Assembly (NCBI RefSeq): GCF_900176355.1
Contig: NZ_FWXI01000021.1
Location: 1-64,000, forward strand
Reading direction: 5' to 3'
Length of the DNA: 64,000 bases
DNA from: Sporomusa malonica
GTDB taxonomy: Bacteria > Bacillota > Negativicutes > Sporomusales > Sporomusaceae
A program made the position numbers and the translations under genes. Position 1 is the stretch's first letter; each line of letters starts with the position of its first letter. Below are positions 20,000 to 29,811 of this stretch, piece by piece. Below the pieces are notes generated by a model. It was not told the origin of the DNA and did not search any database. It worked only from the letters and a program-made list of their open reading frames with translations.

Positions 20000-20836
20000 T
20001 CAATACAGTTTTTCTAGTACATCATCTGCCATGTTCAAGCTATGCTCTGGAGCAGGGTATTGGCGGGTTCTCACTTCTTCGATATATTCACGCACAGCAG
20101 CACTCACTTCTGTATGCAGTGTGCGATAAGCTTTAACAAATTTGGGCTTGAACCCAGGCAGCAGACCTAATAAGTCGTGAGTTACCAGCACCTGGCCGTC
20201 GCAACCGTTGCCAGCGCCAATGCCGATTGTAGGGATTGATAGCGCTTGACTTACTTTGCTGGCAAGTTGAGCAGGCACGCATTCCAGTACCAGCGCGAAA
20301 GCCCCCGCTGCTTCAATCATTCGGGCATCCTCCAACAGGCGCTGAGCGGCCGCAACATCCTTACCCTGAACCTTAAAACCACCAAGCTGGTGCACTGATT
20401 GCGGTGTAAGTCCAAGATGTCCTACCACCGGAATTCCAGCTGAGGTCATGGCTTTTACAGCAGGAGTCACTTCCTTTCCGCCCTCTAGTTTAACAGCCTG
20501 GGCGCCTGTCTCTTTTAAAAACCGGCCAGCGTTCCGAAGCGCTTCTTCCACAGATACCTGATAGCTCATAAAAGGCATATCGGCAACTACCAGGCAGTGA
20601 CTTGCGCCACGGCAAACAGCACGGGCATGATGCAGCATCTCCTCCATCGTAACCGGCAAAGTTGAATCATAGCCTAACATAACATTGCCCACAGAATCGC
20701 CGACCAGCAGCATATCGACGCCAGCATCATCCAGCAGGCGCGCAAAGGCGGCATCATAGGCTGTGAGCATAGTAATAACCTCACCCTTAGACTTTTTCTC
20801 TCGAATAGTAGCAGTTGTGATTCGATTATTTGACAT
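20000..20836 (-). CDS. panB: 3-methyl-2-oxobutanoate hydroxymethyltransferase
   Basis: Makes ketopantoate from ketoisovalerate and methylene-tetrahydrofolate. Typical motifs are MLTAYDAAFARLLD, VGDSVGNVMLGYDSTLPVT, HLGLTPQSVHQLGGFKVQG and IPTIGIGAG. The ATG at 20836 is chosen because AAGGAG is 8-9 bp upstream and 278 residues is the normal length. It overlaps the end of the upstream reductase gene by 11 bp. Confidence 0.96.
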   Translation of the reverse strand: MSNNRITTATIREKKSKGEVITMLTAYDAAFARLLDDAGVDMLLVGDSVGNVMLGYDSTLPVTMEEMLHHARAVCRGASHCLVVADMPFMSYQVSVEEALRNAGRFLKETGAQAVKLEGGKEVTPAVKAMTSAGIPVVGHLGLTPQSVHQLGGFKVQGKDVAAAQRLLEDARMIEAAGAFALVLECVPAQLASKVSQALSIPTIGIGAGNGCDGQVLVTHDLLGLLPGFKPKFVKAYRTLHTEVSAAVREYIEEVRTRQYPAPEHSLNMADDVLEKLY

Positions 20837-21728
20837 GGCTTCCATCTCCTTCTTTTTGTTGAATACCATCCATAGCCAGCAGATTAGTGATGATTTCTCG
20901 CTGCGTCTGGTGAATACGGTCGCCGGCCAGTTGCAGGGTCGCCTGTCCAAGACTTTGATAAACACTCAGGAATTCTACAGGCAAGGCCTTAAGATGTTGA
21001 GACACAGTGGTAGCATCGCCGCGTACAATAGGACCGGTAAGGGCTGCCGCCGTTCCCTGTTCTGCTATATTGCGCAAAGTGCCTGTCACCAACGGCAACA
21101 AGGCTTGGAGCGCCTCCTGTTCGTCAGTAGTCCAACGACTCAGCAGCCTTTCGGCTATATGTAATAAGGCAACGACATAATTAGAGGCAATACAGGCAGC
21201 AGCATGGTACACGATTCGCTCCTGCGGTGGAACCTGAAGGATGCGACCACCAAGGTCAGCAGCAAGATGGCTGGCGGCAGCAACAGCCTCCTGATCGCCA
21301 TCAATCGCGAAGGCGCTGCCAGACAGGTTTTGACGTGCTGTTTCAATATCCGCAAAACTCTGTAAGGGATGCATAGAGCCAACGGCAACGCCGAACTCCC
21401 GCGCTGGCGCTAGTATTTCTCCTGCCATAACACCACTTGTGTGCAGCATGATTTGTCCGCGCCGAAGCTGGTTCCCCTGTACAAGTTCTGCCAGTACCAC
21501 AGGCAGCATCCGGTCAGGAACGGTAAGTATAATAACGTCTCCCAGGGTGGCCGCCTTAATATTATCAATATAAGCAGGAAAGCCTGTCATTTTTGAAAAT
21601 GCTGCTACAGTCTCCGTATGTTCAGCAGTTACCGCTGCCACCGTATAACCTGCACCGCTAGCAAGACAAGCCAACGCTGACCCTAGCCGCCCTACTCCCA
21701 AAATAACGATAGTCGGCTTTTGCACCAT
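20826..21728 (-). CDS. Rossmann/DUF2520 reductase, probable ketopantoate reductase (PanG-like)
   Basis: NAD(P)-binding protein of 300 residues. The N-terminal Rossmann motif is VILGVGRLGSALA; VPDRMLPVVLAEL is next, and the C-terminal DUF2520 part (HPLQSF..., YHAAACIASNYVVAL) resembles 6-phosphogluconate dehydrogenase-like folds. It is first in the operon with panB, panC and panD. The pathway needs a ketopantoate reductase and no PanE is seen. I infer that this is the reductase, in line with the PanG type described in Francisella. ATG 21728 has AAGGAGG upstream. Confidence 0.82.
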   Translation of the reverse strand: MVQKPTIVILGVGRLGSALACLASGAGYTVAAVTAEHTETVAAFSKMTGFPAYIDNIKAATLGDVIILTVPDRMLPVVLAELVQGNQLRRGQIMLHTSGVMAGEILAPAREFGVAVGSMHPLQSFADIETARQNLSGSAFAIDGDQEAVAAASHLAADLGGRILQVPPQERIVYHAAACIASNYVVALLHIAERLLSRWTTDEQEALQALLPLVTGTLRNIAEQGTAAALTGPIVRGDATTVSQHLKALPVEFLSVYQSLGQATLQLAGDRIHQTQREIITNLLAMDGIQQKEGDGSHVK

Positions 21729-21745
21729 GTATCCTCCTTATTAAA

Positions 21746-21783
21746 AAGTAAAAATGCCTTTCTGGCCGGAGCCGAAAGGCATT
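21746..21783 (-). terminator. Terminator hairpin just upstream of the pantothenate operon
   Basis: A 10-bp perfect stem (21753-21762 with 21774-21783) is followed on the minus strand by TTTTTACTTTTTAA. It ends only about 18 bp before the ATG at 21728. There is no room for a promoter between hairpin and gene, so transcription of the operon must read through it. Confidence 0.8.
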
Positions 21784-21952
21784 GAAAACAAGACAATACA
21801 GAGCTAGCCGCATCATCATTAGCTTTCTGAACACTTCCGTCTCGGTCCGTTAGAATCCAAGCAGTCGATCCAAAGAAAATTCAATTTGCTGTCAAAAACG
21901 ATTAGACGGTGCAGTTCCATAGGATACCGCCATATCTATTTCGTCTTTTCTT
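21746..21952 (-). ncRNA. Structured leader RNA or small RNA upstream of the pantothenate operon
   Basis: About 205 nt between a good promoter (21959-21987) and the terminator. The 5' end (AAAAGAC) can pair with GTCTTGTTTTC just before the terminator, closing a long structure. A GGCGGT/ACCGTC hairpin lies near the 5' end. It could be a terminator-controlled leader (the published 'pan' RNA motif occurs in front of pan genes) or an independent RNA of 6S-like size. I cannot assign a family by eye. Confidence 0.5.
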
Positions 21953-21958
21953 TTTTCG

Positions 21959-21987
21959 ATCATAGCACAGACAGCTGCTAGTTGCAA
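21959..21987 (-). promoter_or_regulatory. Sigma-A type promoter for the leader RNA / pan operon
   Basis: TTGCAA (21982-21987) and TATGAT (21959-21964) on the minus strand with a 17-bp spacer. The predicted start is near 21952. It is divergent from the RMD1-family gene. Confidence 0.7.
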
Positions 21988-22088
21988 GTCCTCCAAAAAT
22001 GTTAGCGAGAGATTGATAGACTTACTTTAAAATGAAAATTCGAGTATACTATAGAAGAATTAACCATTTTCAATTGGGGGAATCACAC

Positions 22089-22907
22089 ATGAATGCTGAG
22101 TTTAAAGCAATCGTCTTATGCAGTGAATTAAATTTAAATAAAATTGGCCAACATTTTGGAATTACTCGCAAGTTTAAGTGGGAAGATTTTCTGATCCTTA
22201 AGGATCAGCAGTTGCAGGGTATTGTAAATGAAACAACTAATAAAATAGTTTATGTTTTTCCCTACGGCAGTGTGGTGTTTATTAATTTTCAGCATCACGA
22301 AATTATGGATGTTGTCAATTATATTAAGAAGCTCGAACCTGAAATAAACGTTGCTAATGTTTTTGCCTATGTTGACGACTACAAGCTGGAGATCAATCTT
22401 GATGAGCCGCCTGCGATAAATAATGATTTCATGCTTGTTGGCACGCAAAGCGATTATCAATTGGAGATTGTTTCTACAATTTTAGCCAAATCTGTTTCGT
22501 TCGAAAAAAACGAAATAGAGGTTGATACACTGCTTGATCGAATAGAGAATGTCGTTAACAATCTGAATCGTGGTGAGTTAGGTGTCTCAGATGAAGAACT
22601 GGCAAAAATGTCTGCTAGTATACTAAGTTTTAAATTGAATACCATTTCACACATCATGCTTCTGGATAATCCGGACATAACCTGGAATAATGAGGAAGCC
22701 TCGGCTTTGTATGATGAACTTTCAGTGTTATTTGAACTGAAAGATCGTTATGAAAAAATACGCCACAAAACAGAGACCATCATGGATATCACTGAAGCGT
22801 TTTCTAATTTGGTTCATGCAAGGCGCGGTACGCGGCTCGAATGGGCTATTATTATTTTAATTGTCATCGAGATTATTCTGTCATTGTATGATTTGTTTTT
22901 TCGGTAA
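22089..22907 (+). CDS. RMD1/YagE (DUF155) family membrane-anchored protein
   Basis: A family known from fungal RMD1 and bacterial YagE; its biochemical function is unknown. The 272-residue product has the family pattern IVYVFPYGSVVFINF, a Glu/Asp-rich middle, a helical region (about 140-235), and one C-terminal transmembrane segment (starting WAIIILIVIEIIL) with only a few residues after it, so it is probably tail-anchored. The ATG at 22089 follows GGGGGAA at 8 bp; an upstream ATG lacks a site. Its 3' end overlaps the convergent FIST-GGDEF gene by 35 bp. Confidence 0.85.
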   Translation: MNAEFKAIVLCSELNLNKIGQHFGITRKFKWEDFLILKDQQLQGIVNETTNKIVYVFPYGSVVFINFQHHEIMDVVNYIKKLEPEINVANVFAYVDDYKLEINLDEPPAINNDFMLVGTQSDYQLEIVSTILAKSVSFEKNEIEVDTLLDRIENVVNNLNRGELGVSDEELAKMSASILSFKLNTISHIMLLDNPDITWNNEEASALYDELSVLFELKDRYEKIRHKTETIMDITEAFSNLVHARRGTRLEWAIIILIVIEIILSLYDLFFR

Positions 22908-24708
22908 TGATATCCCTCTCCGCGTTATTCACACAGGTAAGTCTTCCTAAAATCTCCTTTTGGGCATATTGCTTATTAATCACTTTATGACTATACATAT
23001 TTGCATCAGCTATCTTAAAAGCATCAACCAGGCTTTTTGCCTCATCAGTTGTCTTAAGAGCAAAGCCAACTGATAGATAAAGAACATTTTCAGGTTGTAT
23101 GCGTCTATATTTTGCCGCTTTGTCTACAAGTCTTTTGCTGATATCTTTTAGTACAGATGACGTAGTATTAGTAACTAGTATGGCAAATTCATCTCCCCCA
23201 ATCCTAGCTACAATATCCTCTTTGCGGCATGACTCAATAATTATATTTGCAGCCGTGCGAATCATTTGGTCTCCAAAACTATGCCCTAAAGTATCATTTA
23301 CCAGCTTAAGGCAGTCCAAGTCACAGACAATAATACCTACTGGGCACTCTTCTGTCTCAAGACGCTTTATTTCCTGTTCAAAAAAGGCACGGTTATAAAG
23401 TCCGCTTAGCGAGTCATGCAGGCCAATATACTCCAGCTTCTCATTTGCGGTAACCAGTTCGTCAGTTACCGCGTTGATTAGATGTGTTAAGGCCTTAAGG
23501 ACACCAGTACTTCTTGCGACTATTCTATCTTTAGGAAAATTATAGTCTTCACTGGAATATTCTTCTCCTATCGTTGCCGTATGTTCCACTACTTTTCCAA
23601 CTGTCTCAGCAAGAACTACCACTGTCATCGTAGCATTTAGTAATTGATTAATATTTTCGTTATGATAGAATTCCCCAAAAGTAAAAAACCCGGATGTATT
23701 CGCTATTTCCTGAAGTGGCTCGGTTTCAATCTTACTTAGCTCCTGTAGAAACCCTCTTCGACACTCGCAGGAATAGACAAAAATACTTTCAGCAGGATAT
23801 TGCCTTATTTCTTGACACAGGCTGACTATAGCTTCCGAAATCATCCCAACATCACCGAAACTCAGCCGAACCTTTTCTCCTTCAACTAATTCTGACGCAA
23901 AGGCAATGGAGTCATCTTCATAGTAAGTCTCTGGTGTCCTGGCCATCAAGGATCCATGCCTATTGACTACGAGGGGATATTCCACAACGTTTAAGAAATT
24001 TTCGTTTCTTTCTAGGCCAAGATACTTTCGGTAAACCTGATAAGCAGGTATATTATCAATAGTGTACACCCGTAAACCATCGACCTTTGTGATAGTCATT
24101 TCCTTGCCAATTGGTTGCCACCCTAAATGTGAATAACAACTAACCTTTAAATTTTGCCCCTCTAGTACAACCCCCACAACACCACAACTTGTAATCTGGT
24201 CGTTACAAGAAACAAAGCAATCAAGAGCGTTATAGCCCGCAATACCACCAGCAACAGGTAATCTGGGGCATACCGATTCTATCCCTTTTAAAACAGAGTT
24301 AGAATTAATCGTCCCCCCTGTGGCAAATAAAATTAATAACTTCGCCTCACCGCGACCAAGTGTCGAGGCTATTTCGAGACCTAACTCGAAATCATTTTGG
24401 TTTTCTTTGGGGAAGAATCCTGCGTTGAGTATTGTCTGTTTAAAAATCGAAAAAGACAGCACTGTCTTGAGTCCAGTCACTTGCCCATTCATAATTTCGC
24501 CAGATGTCGTTGTACCAAGAATAAGAGCATCGGGCACCAACTCAGTAATCTCTACTAGCAACCTCTCGAGAAATTCTTGGTCACATTGCCCACTGAAAAC
24601 CTGTACTAGTACAGCAGAGTTCTCGTGAGAAAACAGAATATTTCGATTGTTTTTGACGAATTCTGATAAATTATTGAAATCCTCATAAAATGTATTTATT
24701 GTTTTCAA
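22873..24708 (-). CDS. FIST-domain diguanylate cyclase
   Basis: Predicted sensor cyclase making c-di-GMP, 611 residues, cytoplasmic (no membrane segment). An N-terminal FIST_N domain (about 25-220) and FIST_C (about 225-385), thought to bind small ligands, precede a GGDEF domain (about 440-595). The active site is intact (ARIGGDEFAIL) and an RxxD product-inhibition site (RKED) lies exactly five residues before it. The start is TTG at 24708 with GGGGG upstream. A c-di-GMP-I riboswitch with a terminator precedes it, so both enzyme and transcript are probably under product feedback. Confidence 0.92.
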   Translation of the reverse strand: MKTINTFYEDFNNLSEFVKNNRNILFSHENSAVLVQVFSGQCDQEFLERLLVEITELVPDALILGTTTSGEIMNGQVTGLKTVLSFSIFKQTILNAGFFPKENQNDFELGLEIASTLGRGEAKLLILFATGGTINSNSVLKGIESVCPRLPVAGGIAGYNALDCFVSCNDQITSCGVVGVVLEGQNLKVSCYSHLGWQPIGKEMTITKVDGLRVYTIDNIPAYQVYRKYLGLERNENFLNVVEYPLVVNRHGSLMARTPETYYEDDSIAFASELVEGEKVRLSFGDVGMISEAIVSLCQEIRQYPAESIFVYSCECRRGFLQELSKIETEPLQEIANTSGFFTFGEFYHNENINQLLNATMTVVVLAETVGKVVEHTATIGEEYSSEDYNFPKDRIVARSTGVLKALTHLINAVTDELVTANEKLEYIGLHDSLSGLYNRAFFEQEIKRLETEECPVGIIVCDLDCLKLVNDTLGHSFGDQMIRTAANIIIESCRKEDIVARIGGDEFAILVTNTTSSVLKDISKRLVDKAAKYRRIQPENVLYLSVGFALKTTDEAKSLVDAFKIADANMYSHKVINKQYAQKEILGRLTCVNNAERDIITEKTNHTMTE

Positions 24709-24737
24709 ATTGTTACCCCCTACGGACTAAAGAACCA

Positions 24738-24765
24738 TAAAAAAACCAGACAAACGATGTCTGGT
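24738..24765 (-). terminator. Terminator of the c-di-GMP riboswitch
   Basis: Stem 24745-24752 with 24758-24765 (ACCAGACA/TGTCTGGT), followed on the minus strand by seven T. It lies between the aptamer and the FIST-GGDEF gene: the expression platform. Confidence 0.88.
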
Positions 24766-24778
24766 ACCTCTTTACCAA

Positions 24779-24862
24779 AGCAGCCTGGCAATCATAGCTC
24801 AAATAATCTTTAGACCCATAGCTTTGCGTCCTTTTTTTCAAAAAGTTTGCCAAACATTCACT
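24779..24862 (-). promoter_or_regulatory. c-di-GMP-I (GEMM) riboswitch aptamer
   Basis: The minus strand reads TTTGGCAAAC, then GGACGCAAAGC, GGGTCTAAAG and GATTGCCAGGCTGC, the conserved strings of the GEMM-I aptamer in the right order and spacing. A terminator follows immediately, so ligand binding probably decides read-through into the FIST-GGDEF gene. The switch direction cannot be told by eye. Confidence 0.93.
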
Positions 24863-24930
24863 ATTTTTTGATATAATTTTATCATTGTTACATAAGTTTG
24901 TCCATATTTATGCCCATATTAACATAAAAG

Positions 24931-24957
24931 TTTAAAAGCCGCCATTACTGGCGGCTT
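24931..24957 (-). terminator. Intrinsic terminator downstream of gdhA
   Basis: Stem AAGCCGCC/GGCGGCTT (24936-24943 with 24950-24957), six-base loop, then TTTTAAAC on the minus strand. It lies about 100 bp after the gdhA stop. Confidence 0.8.
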
Positions 24958-25054
24958 CTTAAGTTCGTAAAAGACTTCATTGACAGAGGCTTTTCTTTTA
25001 TTTCCATGTTTCAGTCCTATAATAACCTTAAGCAACTGATTCTTGACTTAATGA

Positions 25055-26407
<1,353 letters not shown>

Positions 26408-26530
26408 TTATAAGCCCCCTCAAAATATCATTTAAAAGAATCAATATTTAGTTAATTCCCAGCTTTAGGTCTCAAGGTCCGTCCATCGTTTCCACCACCC
26501 TTATACTAATGTGACTACTTTCGTATTTTT

Positions 26531-26660
26531 TATCCGATGACTAACCCGCTCTAAGACTCCCGTCCTCTATAGGCGGGAGTTAAGAGCGGCTAAGTCCCTG
26601 GATAAGGTCGACTAAACTTCAGATGGGGTTAAAACCCCACCTGAAGCTAAGTCTCTCTTT
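26531..26660. repeat. Double-hairpin noncoding element, possibly an IS200/IS605-type end
   Basis: Two long palindromes stand side by side: 26546-26589 (CCGCTCT...AGAGCGG with an ACTCCCG/CGGGAGT inner stem) and 26610-26653 (GACT...AGTC around CTTCAG, TGGGGTT/AACCCCA, CTGAAG). CTAAGTC is repeated at the end of each. The pattern resembles terminal hairpins of IS200/IS605-family elements, but no TnpA or TnpB gene is present. The rest of the 26408-26833 gap is AT-rich and holds nothing else I recognise. Confidence 0.45.
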
Positions 26661-26833
26661 ATTACTAGCCTCAATATCTAAAGAGCGGAAGAATATAATT
26701 AATTGAATCTTGTAAATATTATATCATTTTATTTGTACATTGTATACAAATATTTTTACCCATTGCCCACCCTGTACGCATATTTTTTCTATTGTCACTT
26801 AATTGACTTTAATTCTAAGATTATATGATACCC

Positions 26834-29779
26834 CTACTTATATATGCTGCCCTTGAAACTCCTCCCGTCAACCTTAACCAGAAAGGGCTCATCCCGCCTA
26901 ATCAACCTTACGTGCTCTGTCTGCTTCAAGATAGGTTGCTCGAGCAGCCAACTCCAGTCAATCCGGTCCTCAGGCTCATTATTGTATTGAATGTGAAAAT
27001 ATCCCATATTTGTCGCCGTAAGATTATGAAAGAAATGACTGCCTAGCGAAGGTTCCGGATGAAGATCTTTTGTGTCAACTTCCACTATGATCTGAGCCTG
27101 AGACATCTGCGCCCATGTCAAAGGTATGCCTAGCCACCGGTCTGAAGTGCCAGCCCGTCCAAACCCGATGAGTATGCACCGGCGTCCTTCCTTAAATAGT
27201 ACACTGTTGAGTTCGCCAACTTCACGAGCAATTTGAACACTATCTTTCAATTCAAATCGCTCAGGATCTACAAAAATAACATCATAGATATCTTGAAAAA
27301 AACCGTTGCCAATCGTGCGCTGTGCGGAACATAAGATTTCCCTCGAATCGTCCATTTTCACCTGAAGAGCTTCCCTTCCTACCACCATTGGCCTGATCTG
27401 CAAGAAGTAAAACTCCTTGGGTTTATTTTTATCTTTGGGAATATTAACGGCAAATTCGATTTCGACATCAGCACCAAAAGACTGCTTTCCCAGTCTAAGC
27501 AAGTCTTTTATGATATTTGTCAATGGCAGCCTATTATATTTAAGAATTGGAGAAAACGTCACCACCTTAGGTCCTTTTAGGTTTATGTTGTCATAGATAC
27601 AATCATTTTCACTAGAATAAGTGCTTCCAATGTACTCCAGCGTTCCATCTCTCTCAGCTCTGGAAATCGAAAGTTTTTCGTAATTGCAATTATCATCAGC
27701 GCACAGGCGGAGGCCTGATGACGCCTCAAGATTTATAGCATAAAAATTGTTTTGAGAGTTTTCCAAGTAGTCTTTCGGACCTGAGTATAGCGGGTTCATT
27801 TTGGGATGAGCTGGCGAAAAGCGATATACCTGCTCACCTTCAACAATAGTTTTACCCAGACCTAAGGCAAGACTAACTGTCCCCTCTTCAGGTTTCATTG
27901 GATAATACGGATAAAAATTGTAGGATTGAGCCACTCCAGAAATAACCGGATAATAGATATTCTCATAACATTCCCCAACCAGCTCCTGGATCAAAACGGC
28001 CATCTTTTCCTCTTCAATACGAATATCGGCATTTTTTGCGTATTGCCTAGGCGATGCGTAAAATACTGATGCAAACACAAGTTTAACAGCATCTGAAAGC
28101 TGCTTATGTCGAATTACTGGGTCATTATGACTATTGGGCACAACATATGTCTTATAAATCCCGGCAAACGGCAGCACCCTCGAGTCTTCCAGAATACTTG
28201 ATGAACGAATCGCCAGCGGACCTTTTACATATTGAATCAAAACATATAAATTTTTTTGAATGTCTGCAGATAGTTCGGCTTCCATGAATTTACGCGCAAT
28301 TAACTCTTCATCGCTTGTATTTGCTGTAAACTCATAAAGATTATTGTTTTCGATAAATTTTTCAAAAACCTCACTGCAGATAACAAAAGAACGTGGGACT
28401 TTAACTATAATATCCTCATATTTATCTGCCAAATGCGCCTTAGTAATCAACGAATTAATAAATGCCAGTCCCCTGGCTTTACCGCCCAGAGACCCACGCC
28501 CCAATTTAATAAAGGCATTCTCAATGTCTTTTTTGGAAAGTCCCTCAAAATCAAGAATTATGCCAGACTGATATCTTTGAAAATACGCCTTAAGCACTTC
28601 CAGTATGTAGCTCCTTATATCTGCAATTTTTGAGAATTCTAATGCATCAATATATCTCAGCTTTTCCGCAACCTCAAACTCTGTCCGGGCTCTGAACCAC
28701 CTTGAGAAGTGATTGTTAGCTGCATGATAGTATAAGCTTTCATCCGGAAGATCCCTGATAATCCGCTCTAAATCTGTTATATCACTGGCCTCGGCGATTA
28801 TTCTTCCATCTGGATGCCTAAAGACAAAAGAACCAAAGCCGTAGTTTTCAAGAATGAAGGTACGTAAATCATGCAATAGATTGGGAGAATTTTTATCCAG
28901 GAAGTGAACATTGATTTCTTTCGCTTTATCGGCATTGTCGATGTCTTCAGACTGCAATAGAAATGGAAAGTCTGTGATCATTTCTCTCACTCTTTTTGCC
29001 AGTTCTATGCCTGCAGCCGAGGTCATTTCTCCATCTTTAGGAAACTTTACATCAGAAATAACGCCGAGTAGGTTATGGCGGTATTGCGTAATAATTGACA
29101 TAGCTTCTTCAAAGGTCTCTGCAAGCAGTATCTTGGGTCTTAATCGTACCCTAAGAAGCCCATGGCTGGTATTCATGGCATGTGATACCAGGCAGCGGGT
29201 CTGGGTTAAAATCTCTGTATATATAATCGGTAGAATTTGCGAATAGTAGATTGGCGAATCATCAACAAGTAGGATAGCTTGGACACCCTGCTTACTATCT
29301 GCTTCGACATTCCGCTGATCTTCAATATATTTAATAATAGCCAACAAGATCTTACTGTCCCCAGACCAGTAGAATACTCTATTGATACATGTATTTTTCC
29401 TTATTTGGGCGATCATACTGGCTGTCAGCCGGTCATAGGACAACATGACAATCGGTATGCTGGGATATGCATCTTTTAATGATTGCTCGAACTCAAAGGA
29501 AGTCATGTCGCTAATGCGGGACATGGTAATAATCAAATGAAATGTTCTTGTCGCAAGCGCTTCCAAGGCCTCCTCCAGGCAGGAAACCCTGTGAATCCGA
29601 GGAATAATAGGAATACTCAAGTCTGCAAATTGATTATATATCTGCTCTGACAACTGCCCGTCTTCCTCTAGCACAAAACCATCGTATGATGTAGACACCA
29701 GAAGTATTTCAGTAACCCTGAATTTCATCAAATCATGAACACCTGAGAACCGGGTCTTCAAATCCACAAATCGTTTCAT
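26834..29779 (-). CDS. Receiver-like plus PEP/pyruvate-binding (PPDK_N) domain protein
   Basis: 981-residue cytoplasmic protein. An N-terminal receiver-like segment (about 15-130) is followed by a second receiver domain (about 155-300; VQAILLVDDSP, and ISD as likely phosphoacceptor). From about residue 425 comes the ATP-grasp part of PEP synthase: GRGSLGGKARGLAFINSL, VPRSFVICSEVFEKF, LAIRSSSILEDS, and FYFLQIRPM near 815. The phosphohistidine and C-terminal PEP domains of a true PEP synthase are absent, so it is not PpsA. The ATG at 29779 has AGGAGGG at 7 bp. It is co-transcribed with the repeat lipoprotein 32 bp upstream. Function unknown; phospho-signal-dependent phosphotransfer is a guess. 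Confidence 0.85.
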   Translation of the reverse strand: MKRFVDLKTRFSGVHDLMKFRVTEILLVSTSYDGFVLEEDGQLSEQIYNQFADLSIPIIPRIHRVSCLEEALEALATRTFHLIITMSRISDMTSFEFEQSLKDAYPSIPIVMLSYDRLTASMIAQIRKNTCINRVFYWSGDSKILLAIIKYIEDQRNVEADSKQGVQAILLVDDSPIYYSQILPIIYTEILTQTRCLVSHAMNTSHGLLRVRLRPKILLAETFEEAMSIITQYRHNLLGVISDVKFPKDGEMTSAAGIELAKRVREMITDFPFLLQSEDIDNADKAKEINVHFLDKNSPNLLHDLRTFILENYGFGSFVFRHPDGRIIAEASDITDLERIIRDLPDESLYYHAANNHFSRWFRARTEFEVAEKLRYIDALEFSKIADIRSYILEVLKAYFQRYQSGIILDFEGLSKKDIENAFIKLGRGSLGGKARGLAFINSLITKAHLADKYEDIIVKVPRSFVICSEVFEKFIENNNLYEFTANTSDEELIARKFMEAELSADIQKNLYVLIQYVKGPLAIRSSSILEDSRVLPFAGIYKTYVVPNSHNDPVIRHKQLSDAVKLVFASVFYASPRQYAKNADIRIEEEKMAVLIQELVGECYENIYYPVISGVAQSYNFYPYYPMKPEEGTVSLALGLGKTIVEGEQVYRFSPAHPKMNPLYSGPKDYLENSQNNFYAINLEASSGLRLCADDNCNYEKLSISRAERDGTLEYIGSTYSSENDCIYDNINLKGPKVVTFSPILKYNRLPLTNIIKDLLRLGKQSFGADVEIEFAVNIPKDKNKPKEFYFLQIRPMVVGREALQVKMDDSREILCSAQRTIGNGFFQDIYDVIFVDPERFELKDSVQIAREVGELNSVLFKEGRRCILIGFGRAGTSDRWLGIPLTWAQMSQAQIIVEVDTKDLHPEPSLGSHFFHNLTATNMGYFHIQYNNEPEDRIDWSWLLEQPILKQTEHVRLIRRDEPFLVKVDGRSFKGSIYK

Positions 29780-29811
29780 AAGACTTCCCTCCTTACTGGT
29801 TAACCTTAATC

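Noticed and set aside
26834..29779. Phosphoenolpyruvate synthase (ppsA)
   Set aside because: Only the ATP-grasp N-terminal domain is present; the phosphohistidine and PEP-binding domains are absent and receiver-like domains are added.
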